Of a stretch of DNA of 64,000 bases, positions 38,901-49,088 are shown piece after piece (the stretch's first letter is position 1; each line of letters opens with the position of its first letter). The notes beneath the pieces were generated by a model that saw only the letters and a list, made by a program, of their open reading frames with translations, made no database searches and had not been told where the DNA came from. Made by a program: the position numbers and the translations under genes. Source of the DNA: Streptomyces bacillaris (GTDB taxonomy: Bacteria; Actinomycetota; Actinomycetes; Streptomycetales; Streptomycetaceae); contig NZ_CP029378.1 in NCBI RefSeq assembly GCF_003268675.1, positions 1 to 64,000 on the forward strand, given 5' to 3'.

Positions 38901-41900
38901 GGGCTCCCCCGCCGTACAGCGGGCCGGTGGCCGGCCGGTGGGCACCGGCCCCGCGCTGTCGGCCCTCCTTACGGCGTGCGGGGTCGACGCGGCGCAGGTG
39001 CTGCTGGCGGACCTTGAGCCGTCGCGTTCAGGTCCGGGTCCGGCCCTGTCGTGGCGTACGGGTCTGGACGCGGCCCCGTTGTCGCGTACGGGTCCGGTGC
39101 TGCCGTCTCCGTCTGCGGATGTCGTTCCGTTGTCCGGACGCACGTCTCGGTCTCCGGCCGGTGCCACCGAGCCGACCGCCGACGCCTCTGCGCGTACGAG
39201 TACAAGTGCGGGTACGGGTACCGCCGCGTTGCTGCGCCGGCTCCTGGGCGCGGCGTTGCGGCTGCCCGCCGCCGAGATCCCCGACGACGCGCCGTTCCTC
39301 TCCCTCGGCCTCGACTCGCTCGCCGCCGTCGACCTCGTACGGCAGCTCGAACGGGAGTTGGGCGCAGCCCTGCCCGCCACGCTCTTCTTCGAGTACCGGA
39401 CCGTCCGTGAGCTGGCCGCCCATCTCGACGCCCCCGCCGCCCCGGCGCCGGTGCCCTCTCCGGCCCCTTCCCCGGTCGCTGACGGGGTGGCGTTCCCGCT
39501 CACGCCGGTCCAGCTGGCCCTGCACACCGGCGAGCGGCTCCATCCGGACATCCCGGCCCACGGGTATGTCCGCCAGACCATCCAGGGCCCTCTGGACACC
39601 GGACTCCTCGGCCGCGCCCTCGCCGGGCTCGCGGACCGGCACTCCATGCTGCGGATCCGTATCGAGAGCGGCGCGGGCAACGGGGATGGTGGGGCGCCCC
39701 GGCAGTACGTCGCACCCGCCGCCGCCCTCTCCGACTGGTACGAGGTGCGCGAGCGGCCCGGTCCCGTCGAGGAGCTGGAGAACGCCCTGCGCAACCGGCC
39801 GTTCGACCTCTCCGCCGAGCCGCCCGTACGCGCGGTCCTCGCCCGTGAAGCCCCGGATCTGGCCCACCTGGTGCTGATGATCCACCATGCGGCGGGTGAC
39901 GGCTACAGCCTCAACGTCCTCGCGGAGGAACTCTGGTCGCTCTACACCGCCTTCGCCCGGGGGCAGGAGGACGTTCCCGAACTGCCCTTGCTCTCCACCG
40001 ACTTCGCGCGGTACTCCGCCGCTGCCGCCGAGGAGCGGTCCTCCGCCGCCGGGGCCGAGGCCCTCGCCGCCGATCTGCGTCACTGGTCGGAGCGGCTGGC
40101 CTCCCGGGGCGAGGCACTGCGGCTGCCGTACGACGGTGATCCGGACGCCCTCCCGGCCGCTCCCCTGGCCACCCATCTCAGCGCCCTCGACGCGCCGTCG
40201 ACCGCCGCGCTGGAGGAGCGGGCCGCCGCGCACGGGGTGAGCCTGTTCCAGCTGCTGCTCGCCGTCCATGTGCGGTGTCTGGGCCGGTGGAGCGGCGGGC
40301 AGCGCGAGATCGCGGTGAACGTCGCCCGCGCCCGGCGGGAGGGCCGGCTGCCGGGGCTGGACCGGCTGGTGGGACCGCTGGCCGACACCCTGCCGCTGCT
40401 CTGCGAGAGCGATCCGGACGAGTCGGTGTGGGAGCTGGCCGAGCGGATCGGGCGGCTCTGGCTGGAGAGCGAGCGGCACGCCACACCCACCAGCCTCGAC
40501 CTGGCCCGACTGCTGACGGAGCGCCCGACCGGGGCAGGGCCGAGGGTGGTGGGCCCGGTCGGGGCCGAGTCCAGGGCTGTGAGCCCGGCCGTCGCCGGGC
40601 CGGGGACCGCGAGCGCGGCTGTCCCCGGGCCAGGGACGGTGAACCCGGCCGTCGCCGGGCCGAGGACCGTGAGCCCGGCCGGGTTCAGCTTCGCCCGCTT
40701 CCCGGCCGCGCTCGACGCGCAGTGCCCGGTATCGGTGCGGCCGACCGCCGCCGGGACCGGGACGAGCGCGACCCGGCTCAGCCTGCTGTGCTGGCAGGAC
40801 GACACAGTCCTGCGGTTCTCGTGGAACTTCCCCGTCCGCCTCTTCGACCCGGCGACGGTGGCCCGCCTGGACCGCGACTTCCACGACGAGCTGACCGCCC
40901 TCGCCGGGGCGGACGGGCCCACCGCCCAGGGCGGGGCCGAGGCCGCGCACACGGCAGCCGGGTCCGGGTCCGCCACGATCGTGGAGCGGCTTCTCGCGCG
41001 TTTCCGGGCCACCCCGGACGCGATCGCCGTCGACACGGGCGCCGGGAGCACACAGGTCGGGCGCGGCACCGGCACCACCCTCACGTACGCCGAACTCGAC
41101 CGTGCCTCCCATGCGCTCGCCGCCCGGCTCGTGGCCCGGGGCGTCACCCCGGGGAGCCTGGTCGGGCTCCTCACCGAGCCCGGCGCCGACGCCGTCGTCT
41201 CGGTCGTCGCCGTTCTGCGCGCGGGCGCCGGGTGGGTGCCGCTGGACGCCGGCCACCCCAGCGCGCGCCTCGCGGACCAGCTCGGCCGTTCGGGCGCCCG
41301 TACGGTGCTCTGCCATGCCGCGACCCGCGCGGCGGCCGAGGCCCTCGGTGATGTCACCCTGGTCCCCGTCGACCTCTCGGAGCCCGTACCACAGGAACAG
41401 GAATACGGGAACGTGCCGGACGGACCGGACAGTCCGGACGGTCCCGTCGACGCGGATGCCCTCGCCTACGTGATCTTCACCTCCGGGTCCACCGGGCGCC
41501 CCAAGGCCGTACCCATCACCTACCGTTCGATGGAGAACTACCTCTCCTGGGCCATCCGCACCTTCGGCTACGACGAGCACGACCGGCTCGCCCAGACGGC
41601 GTCGCTCTGCTTCGACGCCTCCGTACGCCAACTCCTGGCCCCGCTGCTCGTCGGGGCGACCGTCGTGACGGTGGACCGGGACCTCCTGCGCGACCCCGAC
41701 CTCCTCCTGACCCACGTCGAACGCACCCGGATCACCGTGTGGAGCTCCGTACCGACTCTCTGGGAGCAGCTCCTGACCGCCTCGGAGGAGCGGGTACGGC
41801 GCGGAGCGCCACGGCCCGGTCTCTCGGCCCTCCGGTGGATCCATGTCGGCGGCGAGGCCCTGTCCCCCGCGCACGTACGCCGCTGGTTCGATCTCTTCGG

Positions 41901-44900
41901 CGACGGCCAGCGCATCGCCAACCTCTACGGGCCGACCGAAGCGACCATCAACACGACCTGTCACATCATCCGTTCCCGGCCCGCCGACGATGTGACGCAG
42001 CTGCCCATCGGCCGTCCCGTGGCGGGTACGGAGGTGGCGGTCGTCGGCCCCGACGGGGAGGACCGCCGGCCCGGCGAGGCCGGTGAACTCCTCATCGCCG
42101 GGGTCGGGTTGACGCCCGGGTATCTCGGTGAACCGGCCCTGACCGAGGCCGCCTTCATCACCCGGCGGGGGCGGCGCTGGTACCGCAGCGGCGACCGTGT
42201 GCGGGCCCGTGAGGACGGCACCCTGGACTTCCTCGGGCGCCTCGACGACCAGGTGAAGGTCCGGGGCAACCGGGTCGAGCCGGGCGAGATCGCGGCCGTG
42301 CTCCAGGGCCACCGGGATGTCACCCAGGCCGTGGTCCTGCTCCAGGACGGCCGTCTCGTCGCGTTCGTGACGCCGAGGGCGGGGGCGCCCGGCGTGGACG
42401 CGGTGGCGCTGCGGGTCCATCTCGCGGCGACGCTGCCGCCGTACATGGTCCCGTCCCGCATCGTCCCGGTCGAGAGGATGCCGCTCACGGGCAACGGGAA
42501 GATCGACCGGCGTGAGCTGCTGGCCCTGGGGACGAGGACGGGCGCCGAGGATCGGAAGGAAGGCGCGAACGAGCCGGTGCAGGCCGGGGATGTGCCCCGT
42601 ACGCCGCCCTCGACGCCCACCGAAGTCCGGCTGGCGCGCATCTGGTCCGTCCTGCTCCAGGCCGACGACGTCTGCCGTGAGGACGACTTCTTCGCCCTGG
42701 GCGGCGACTCCCTGCTCGTGCTGGAGGTGTTCGCGAGGCTGGAGCAGCAGGGCGGGCCGCTCCCCCGGCCGACGGTGATCTACCGTCACCGGACCCTGGC
42801 CGCCCTGGCCACCGCCGTGGACGCGGCCGTGGACGGCGCTGCTCCGTCGGATGCCCCTGCGCCTGCCCCTGCGGTCCAGGAGACCGGCGGAGACGGCCCC
42901 ACGCCCTTCCCGCTCACGCCCACCCAGCGCGGCTTCCTGCTGGCCGAAGCCATGGCACCAGGGGCGTCGTCGTCCTGGCTCACGCGGCTGCGCCTGCGCG
43001 GCCCGCTCGACACCGCCCGTTTCCAGGCCTCGGTGGACGCCCTCGTCGTACGGCACCCCATGCTCCGTACCGTCTTCCCCTCCGGGGCGCGCCCGGCGGT
43101 CCAGCAGGAGCTGCCGCCGTCGCTGCGGCTGCCCGTCGACTTCGAGCCCCTCACCGACCCGCACCAGGTGGAGGAGAGGGTCGCCGCCGAGCGGGAGCGC
43201 CGCTTCGAGCCCTGGGCGTGGCCGCTCCTGCGCCTGCGGGTCCTCACCCTCGCCCCCGACGACCATGTCCTCGTGGTGCACGCGCACCACATCATCGGTG
43301 ACGGCTACAGCGCGGCGCTCCTGATACGGGAGCTGACGACCGTGTACGACGCGCTGTCCGGCGGCGAGGAACCGGTCCTGGCCCCTCTGCGCAGTACCTT
43401 CCGCGACCACGCCGTCCGCCTCGCCGGCCGGGGTCCCGGCACGGCTGCCGTCACGTCGGCGTTGGCTTCGTCGGCCTCGGCCTCAGTGCAGGACGACGAC
43501 CGGTGGGTGCGGCTCAGCGCACCCTACGATCCGCCAGTGCTCGGTGACGGCGAAGGCGGGGCACGCCGTCACGTGCCCTTCCTCACGCACTCGTTCACGA
43601 TCGAGGCCGATCAGGTGGAGAAGCTGCGCCACCTCGCCTCGCGTGTGGGCGCCACCCTCTACGCCCCCGTGCTGACCGCGTACTACCGGGCGCTCGTGGC
43701 GGAGACCGGGCGGGCGGATCTGGTGCTCGGGCTCGCCCTGAGCGGCCGGGACCACACCCTGCCCGACGCGCACCGGGTGTTCGGGCCGTATGCCACCGCC
43801 GTACCCCTGCGGCCGGTCCGTCCGGCCGACGCACGGCCGTCCGGCCAGGCGGACTTCGTCGGGGATCTCCGGCGCATCGTCGCGGAGGCCACGGCGGCGC
43901 AGGTCCATGACGGTCCCGTGCCGTCGCTGCCCAGCGGGCTGCCCCTGGCCTCCCAGTTCTTCTTCACGTACTTGGACTTCTCCGCCCTCGGGCCGGAGAG
44001 CGGGCGCACGCTGGCGGTACACCACGAGGACAACGGCAGTGAGAGCGGGAACGGGTACACGCCGCCTCCGGTCGGTACGGATGTGTTCCTGGCGGCCGGG
44101 TCGGACGCCGGGCGGCTGCGGCTCACCGTCCGCGCGTCGGCGGCGGCGTTCACGCCGGACGGCCTGGCCGTGTTCGCGGGCAGGATCCGGGACGGGCTGA
44201 CGCGGGCGGCGGCCGCGCAGCCGGTACCGGAACAGCGGCGTGCCGGGAGCCCGGGCGTACCGAGCGCGATCGCCGGTCCTGAACCGGTCGGGTCAGGGCA
44301 GGAGCCGCGCATGGATGCCGCGCTGATCGGCTATCTGCCGTCCCCGGCCCACCTCGCCCGGCTGGCCCGGCTGCCACAGGCGGACCTGCCGCGCGAGCAG
44401 TTGCGCGCCCTGTTGTTCCCCGACGGGCGCCCCCGGCTCCTGGAGACGCTGAGCACCCCGCTGGGGCGTTCGGGCTTCGTCTGCGTCCCGCTCTTCGCGG
44501 ACGAACTGGCCCCCGGCGACGCACTGCTCGGGCACACCGCGCGCGGGGTGGAGCTCGCCGCCTCCTTCGGTGCCCGGTCCGTGTCGCTCGCCGGCATGAT
44601 CCCCTCACTCACCGGCTACGGGTTCGACGTCGTGCGCGCCGTCGGTACGGGCGAGGGTGCCCCGGCCGTCACCACCGGCCATGCGGCGACCGTGGTCTCC
44701 GTCGTGAAGACCGTCCATGCGGCGCTCGAAGCCACCGGGCAGGAGTTGAACGCCCTCACCGTGGCGTTCGTCGGGCTCGGTTCCATCGGCTCCTCCTCCC
44801 TGGAGTTGCTGCTCGGCCGGGCCCCGGCTCCGCCCGCCCGGCTGCTGCTCTGCGACGTACCGGGCAGCGGTCCACGGCTCAAGGAGTTCGCCGAACGGCT

Positions 44901-45552
44901 CCGCGAACGCGGTCTCGCGGACGCCGTCGACGTCCTGGAGTCGGGCGGGGTGCTTCCCGACGCGGTGTACGGGGCACGCCTCATCGTCGCGGCGGTCAGC
45001 GGCGGCGGCACGCTCCTCGACGTGGACCGGCTCGAACCCGGTACGACGGTGGTCGACGACTCGTTCCCGCACTGCTTCGACACGGGGCGGGCCGTCAGCC
45101 GGATGGACCGGGCGCGGGACGTCCTGGTCGTCGGGGGCGGGCTGCTGAGCGCCGGGACCGTCGAACGGCAGGTGGCCGAAGGGCTGCCGGCCGCCGCGGT
45201 GGCCGGTTATCTCGCGCAGCCCTCGATCCCGGACACCATCGCGTCCTGTCGGCTGGAGTCCCTGCTCCACGCCTCCGGGACCACGGATCTCCCGCTGGTC
45301 CGGGGCCCGGTCGACACGGCCACCGGCCGCGCCTACTGGGCGGCCGCGGAAGCCACCGGGACGCGGGCGGCGCCGCTGCACCTGCTCACCCGCACCATCG
45401 ACGGGGACATGGCCCGGCAGGTGCCGAGCCGTCCGGTCCTGCCGAACCGTCCGGTCCTGCCCAACCCTGTCGCCCTGCCGGACCGTCAGGACCACCTGGG
45501 CCGCTCGGGCCTCCCGGACCTCCGGGAACGGCAGTTCGGGAGCGAAACGTAA
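32933..45552 (+). CDS. Hybrid megasynthase FAAL-ACP-KS-AT-KR-ACP-C-A-PCP-C-reductase (one frameshift)
   Basis: About 4,206 residues if the frameshift near 38640 is repaired. FAAL (1-555, FSSGSTGAPKGVE) loads a fatty acid on ACP1 (Ser about 600). KS (about 700-1110; Cys 861 in DTACSSGL, then VEAHGTGT, KTNIGHLL), AT (Ser 1313 in GHSVGE; RAFHSPLM suggests malonyl) and KR (GGGGGIGG; SEYAGAN) extend and reduce once. ACP2 (Ser about 2128, LGLDSL), C1 (HHAAGDG), A (FTSGSTGRPKAVP) and PCP (GGDSLL) add one amino acid. C2 (HHIIGDG) is followed by a domain resembling acyl-ACP reductase (GLGSIGSS, conserved Cys about 4106). ATG 32933 has GGTGGA upstream; GTG 32918 is possible. The plausible product is a beta-hydroxyacyl amino acid unit. 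Confidence 0.85.
38633..38643 (+). other. Apparent -1 frameshift in the KR domain
   Basis: The frame ending AALAAKTRG must continue as AVLLSAALRRHGLDPAVCVA, which lies one frame back. Adding a single G to the run of five G after ACGC restores it (ACG CGG GGG GCC). Unrepaired, translation stops at 38749 inside the KR and the remaining 2,300 residues would need independent initiation. Confidence 0.85.
44311..45400 (+). other. C-terminal acyl-ACP-reductase-like domain of the megasynthase
   Basis: The segment begins MDAALIGYLPSPAHLARL and contains TTGHAATVVSVVKTVHAALE, a Rossmann motif VAFVGLGSIGSSSLELLLG, and SIPDTIASCRLESLLHAS. This order parallels cyanobacterial acyl-ACP reductase (AAR), including the cysteine that forms the acyl-thioester there (here at 45247-45249). 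In known AARs the acyl group is released as an aldehyde using NADPH. It differs from thioester-reductase (TE/R) domains that usually end NRPSs. Confidence 0.7.
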
Positions 45553-45576
45553 GAATTGTCTCGCCGTGCCCTTCGC

Positions 45577-45613
45577 CCTCTCCGTCCGGCCGGAAACCAT
45601 CCGGACGGAGAGG
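45577..45613 (+). terminator. Strong hairpin after the megasynthase gene
   Basis: Perfect 13-bp arms CCTCTCCGTCCGG (45577-45589) and CCGGACGGAGAGG (45601-45613) with an 11-base loop, 25 bases after the stop codon. There is no T-run, as often in Streptomyces. It suggests the precursor peptide gene has its own promoter. Confidence 0.75.
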
Positions 45614-45890
45614 CTCCGGGAAGAGCGATTCACTTTTCGATCGACCGCCTCCGGAGCGAAAGGCCACGGAGTCGCCCATCCCCTTCCCCAGCTTTTCCCG
45701 GAAGCAAATGCGAGGGATCAGGACGGTCCTGACCCCCGCACCGCCGTCGGCCGACCACCGCGCTTTTTGGACATTTCTTTACCGTTCCCTTGGCCGATTA
45801 AGGCGCTGCTCCAGGGGTCGTGGCGCGATCTACGCTGCCGAACCGGTGCACAGAAGCACCGTTCCTGCTCTCACGACTCCCGGAGAACAC
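45614..45890 (+). promoter_or_regulatory. Leader region of the thiopeptide-type operon
   Basis: About 280 bases without a gene. The stretch 45765-45805 is AT-rich for this genome (TTTTTGGACATTTCTTTACC) and is the likeliest place for a promoter, though I cannot assign boxes with confidence. A small perfect hairpin, CGGTGC-ACAGAA-GCACCG, lies at 45844-45861 in the expected leader, and the ribosome binding site CGGAGAAC is at 45881-45888. Confidence 0.45.
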
Positions 45891-46082
45891 ATGTCACTTC
45901 CCGAGATGTCCACCGCCTTCGATCTCAGCACGCTGGATCTCGGTGAGATCACCGTCACCGCGATGCGCGACACGGCCGGAATAGGCGAGTCCACCTATTC
46001 GCTGTCGTCCTCCTCCTCGACGTCCTGTCAGGGCTGCAGCGGGTGCAGCGTCCAGCCGCCGCTGCCGCTCGACACCGCGTGA
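45891..46082 (+). CDS. Thiopeptide/azole-type RiPP precursor peptide, 63 residues
   Basis: The leader (residues 1-33) contains FDLSTLDLGEITVTAMRDTA followed by GIGE, matching the leader pattern of lactazole-like thiopeptides (LDLxELTVTxLRD). The core STYSLSSSSSTSCQGC continues SGCSVQPPLPLDTA. It has three cysteines spaced C-x2-C-x2-C for azoline formation, many serines for dehydration, and an unusual proline-rich tail. GGAGAAC precedes ATG 45891. It heads the four modification genes downstream. Confidence 0.9.
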   Translation: MSLPEMSTAFDLSTLDLGEITVTAMRDTAGIGESTYSLSSSSSTSCQGCSGCSVQPPLPLDTA

Positions 46083-46226
46083 CGCAGGAGCCGTGAGGGC
46101 TTCCGCGGTGCCGCCGGTCCGGTGTGCCGGGCCGACGCGGTGTCGCGGAGGCCCGTACGCGTACGTACCCGGCGCCGCCCGAACCGTGTGCCGACCCCTG
46201 TCCGACGCCCAGCCGACTGGATCGAT

Positions 46227-49088
46227 GTGAACCCGCCCGTACCGGAACTCCAGCTGCCCGCACCCTCCCTCCGCACCGGGCACGCGGCCCCGCTCCCCCG
46301 GATCGCGCCCGGCGCGCTGGTCCGGACGACCCTGCTGAGCCTGCCCGCCGAGCCCGGTCCCGCCGTCGCGTTCCGTGCGGCGCTGGCCGAACTGGTGGCG
46401 CTGGAGGAGCGGCTCGCGGCGCTGGCCCCCGCCCTCGGTGACGCGCTGTACGCGAGTCGGGCGGGCCACACGGAAGACTTCCACCGCGATGTGGTGCTGC
46501 CGCTGCGCCGCGCCGTGCACAACGGGCGCGATCCGCGGCCCGCCCTGCTGCACCGCCTGGACGGCCTGCCCGACCGGGTGCCCGAACTGCGCGCCTGGCT
46601 CGCCGCACGCGGGCGCAGGGAGGAGCTGCTCACCGCCCTCCGGTCCGGGGCCGCCCCCGCTCTCGCGGCCGGGCGGTCCGTGCTCGCCGGGCTCTGCCGG
46701 GAGCCCGCGTTCCTCCGCGCGGCCTCGTTCACCAGCGCCGACCTGCTGCGGGCTGTGGTGCGGGCCGGACAGGACGGGCCGGTGGACCGCAGGGCCCGGA
46801 AGGAGGAGGCGGGCGTACTGCGGCATGTGACGCGAGCGGTCGCCCGTACGACGCCGCTGTCCGCGTTCACGGCGGTCGGCTGGGGAGTGCTGCCGGGGCC
46901 GTCGTCGGGCGGTGAGGGGGTCGGTTCCGGGGCCCGAAGCTACGCGGAGCTGGAGGCCGCCGGGGCCTGGAACGACGCGGAGCCGGGAGCTGCTCGGAGC
47001 GGGGCGGCCCCCGAAACCGCCGGGGCCTGGAGTCCGGTGGAGCTGCCGCTGGGGTCGGCCCTTGCCGTCGTCCGTGCCAACCGGACGCTGGTGGACACCC
47101 TGTTCGCCGCGCTGGCGGCCGACCCGCGCCGTCGCTCCACGCTCCCCCATCGGCTGTGCAGCAGTCCGCGTGTCTCCGGCGGGCGTGTCTCCTTCGCCCG
47201 CTCCCGTACGGCCTTCACCGCCGCGCGCTTCCTCGCGGTGGAGGACGACGAGGTCACCCTCGGCGCGGCGGAACCGCTGCTCCGGCTGGCGGAGTTGTGC
47301 GATCCCCCGGCCACGCCCGCCGCCCTGGCGGAGATGCTCGTCGCGGAAGGAGAGGCCCAGACCGGAGAGGGAGAGCGGCCGGCTGCACTCGACGCGGCCT
47401 CCGCCTTCGTCGGGCAGGTCTGCGATGCGGGGCTGCTCGTCCCCGTGGAGCCCTTCGGCCCGCAGGACCCGGACCCACTCCCCAGGCTGGCCCGCTGGCT
47501 GCGGAGCACCGGTACGCGACAGGACCACGAACCGGCCCTCCGTATCGAGGAACTCGCCACCCTCACCGCCGAGTTCGGCACCGCGGAACCCGGCCGCCGC
47601 GCCGCCCTCCTCGCCACCCTCCGGGACCGCTGGGCAACGCTCCTCGACGAAGTGGGCCACCCGGTGGGCCCCGCCCCCGGCCGCCTCACCGTGCTCAGCG
47701 AGGACGTCGTCCTGCGGCAGCCCGTACCGCTGGACGGGTTCCTCGACGGAGCGGACCATCAGGGGGTAGCCGAACTGGCTTCCCTGGCCGAGGTGTTCGA
47801 CCTCGGTCCAGTGATACGCCGACAGGTGCGGGACAGTTTCGTCGAGCGGTACGGGCCCGGCGGGGTCTGCCCGCACGTGTGGGACTTCGGCGCGGCCGCC
47901 GACGAGGCGTGGCAGCGGGCCGCGCGGGCCGTCGACGGGGCTGACGGGGATACGGCGGGCAGGACAAGTACGGACGGAGGCGGCGGGGCCACCGCCGCCG
48001 ACGGCGTACGCCGACTCACCGCGCTCCGGGCCGAGTTGGTCGCATCCGTGCACCGGGCCCACGCCGACAGCGGCGGCGGGCCGGACGACGACGTCGTCCT
48101 GCCGCCCGGCCCGGTGGCCGCACTCCCCTCCCGGATGCCGTCGTGGGCGACGCGGCGCCCGGTCTCGTACACCGGGTTCCTCCAGCGGGCGCCCGGCGGG
48201 ATGTTGTGCGTGAACCACGTGTACGGGGGGTGGGGGCGCTTCATCAGCCGGTTCCTGGACTCCCTGGATCCCCGGGCCGTGCGCGAGACCGCCGCCGCCG
48301 TCTCCGACGCGCTCGGGCCGGGTGCCAGAGCGGCCCAGGTGCGGCCGGTCAGCGGGTTCAACGCCAACCTGCATCCCTTGTTCGTACGGGACGAGATCGG
48401 GGCGGACCGCTCGTACGCGTCACTCGGCATGGACGACGTCGAGCTGGTCCACGACCCGATCGGTGATGAGGTCCGGGTCCGGGTCAAGGCGACCGGTGCG
48501 TGGGCCGATGTGCTCTACGCCGGGGTGTTCGCGCCACTTCTGCTGCAACCGGGACTCGCGCCCCTGCTGATGGACCATCCGCACGGCATCACCGACTTCG
48601 GTCCCCTGGTGCCCCGTCACCGCAGCTCCGTACCGGGCGGGGATCTGGTGCGTACGCCCCGCCTCCGCCACCGCCACCTTGTTCTACGCCGACGCCGGTG
48701 GGAGCTGGCGGGCGGCCCGGTGGCGGTGCTGCTCGGGGAGCTGGCGGCCGAGGGCGAGGTACCGGTGGGGACGGTGGCGCGGTGGCGGGCTCTGCTCGGC
48801 GTGCCCGACCAGCTCTATCTGCACGCCCCGCCACCGGGCCGGGGCGAGCGGGTGGACGAGGACCTCCTGCGCGCCCTCGACCGGCCCAAGCCGCAGTACG
48901 TCGACCTCGGTGACGCGCTGCACCTGCGCTGCCTGGGCAAGTGGCTGGCCCGCCATCCGGACGGGGTCGTCCTGGAGGAGGCACTGCCCGCACCGGCCCG
49001 GGGCGGGCAGCACACGGCGGTGGAGCTGGTGGTGGAGACCTACCGGGCCGGGCAGGCACATCGGGCGCATCGGAGGGGAGAGCGGTGA
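46227..49088 (+). CDS. LanB-type dehydratase, tRNA-Glu-dependent glutamylation domain
   Basis: About 953 residues, matching the N-terminal (Lant_dehydr_N) part of split class I dehydratases such as LazB/TclK. Recognisable features are LLRAVVRAGQDGPVDRRARK, HVTRAVARTTPLSAFTAVGW, GFNANLHPLFVRDEIG and HRHLVLRRRRWEL. It activates Ser/Thr side chains of the precursor with glutamyl-tRNA. There is no SpaB_C part, so elimination must be done by another protein, probably the one at 53060. GTG 46227 is tentative; the preceding sequence is arginine-rich and non-conserved. Confidence 0.87.
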   Translation: MNPPVPELQLPAPSLRTGHAAPLPRIAPGALVRTTLLSLPAEPGPAVAFRAALAELVALEERLAALAPALGDALYASRAGHTEDFHRDVVLPLRRAVHNGRDPRPALLHRLDGLPDRVPELRAWLAARGRREELLTALRSGAAPALAAGRSVLAGLCREPAFLRAASFTSADLLRAVVRAGQDGPVDRRARKEEAGVLRHVTRAVARTTPLSAFTAVGWGVLPGPSSGGEGVGSGARSYAELEAAGAWNDAEPGAARSGAAPETAGAWSPVELPLGSALAVVRANRTLVDTLFAALAADPRRRSTLPHRLCSSPRVSGGRVSFARSRTAFTAARFLAVEDDEVTLGAAEPLLRLAELCDPPATPAALAEMLVAEGEAQTGEGERPAALDAASAFVGQVCDAGLLVPVEPFGPQDPDPLPRLARWLRSTGTRQDHEPALRIEELATLTAEFGTAEPGRRAALLATLRDRWATLLDEVGHPVGPAPGRLTVLSEDVVLRQPVPLDGFLDGADHQGVAELASLAEVFDLGPVIRRQVRDSFVERYGPGGVCPHVWDFGAAADEAWQRAARAVDGADGDTAGRTSTDGGGGATAADGVRRLTALRAELVASVHRAHADSGGGPDDDVVLPPGPVAALPSRMPSWATRRPVSYTGFLQRAPGGMLCVNHVYGGWGRFISRFLDSLDPRAVRETAAAVSDALGPGARAAQVRPVSGFNANLHPLFVRDEIGADRSYASLGMDDVELVHDPIGDEVRVRVKATGAWADVLYAGVFAPLLLQPGLAPLLMDHPHGITDFGPLVPRHRSSVPGGDLVRTPRLRHRHLVLRRRRWELAGGPVAVLLGELAAEGEVPVGTVARWRALLGVPDQLYLHAPPPGRGERVDEDLLRALDRPKPQYVDLGDALHLRCLGKWLARHPDGVVLEEALPAPARGGQHTAVELVVETYRAGQAHRAHRRGER

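Noticed and set aside
39028..43410. Long minus-strand frame opposite the second half of the megasynthase
   Set aside because: Shadow of the C-A-PCP-C coding strand; no recognisable protein features.
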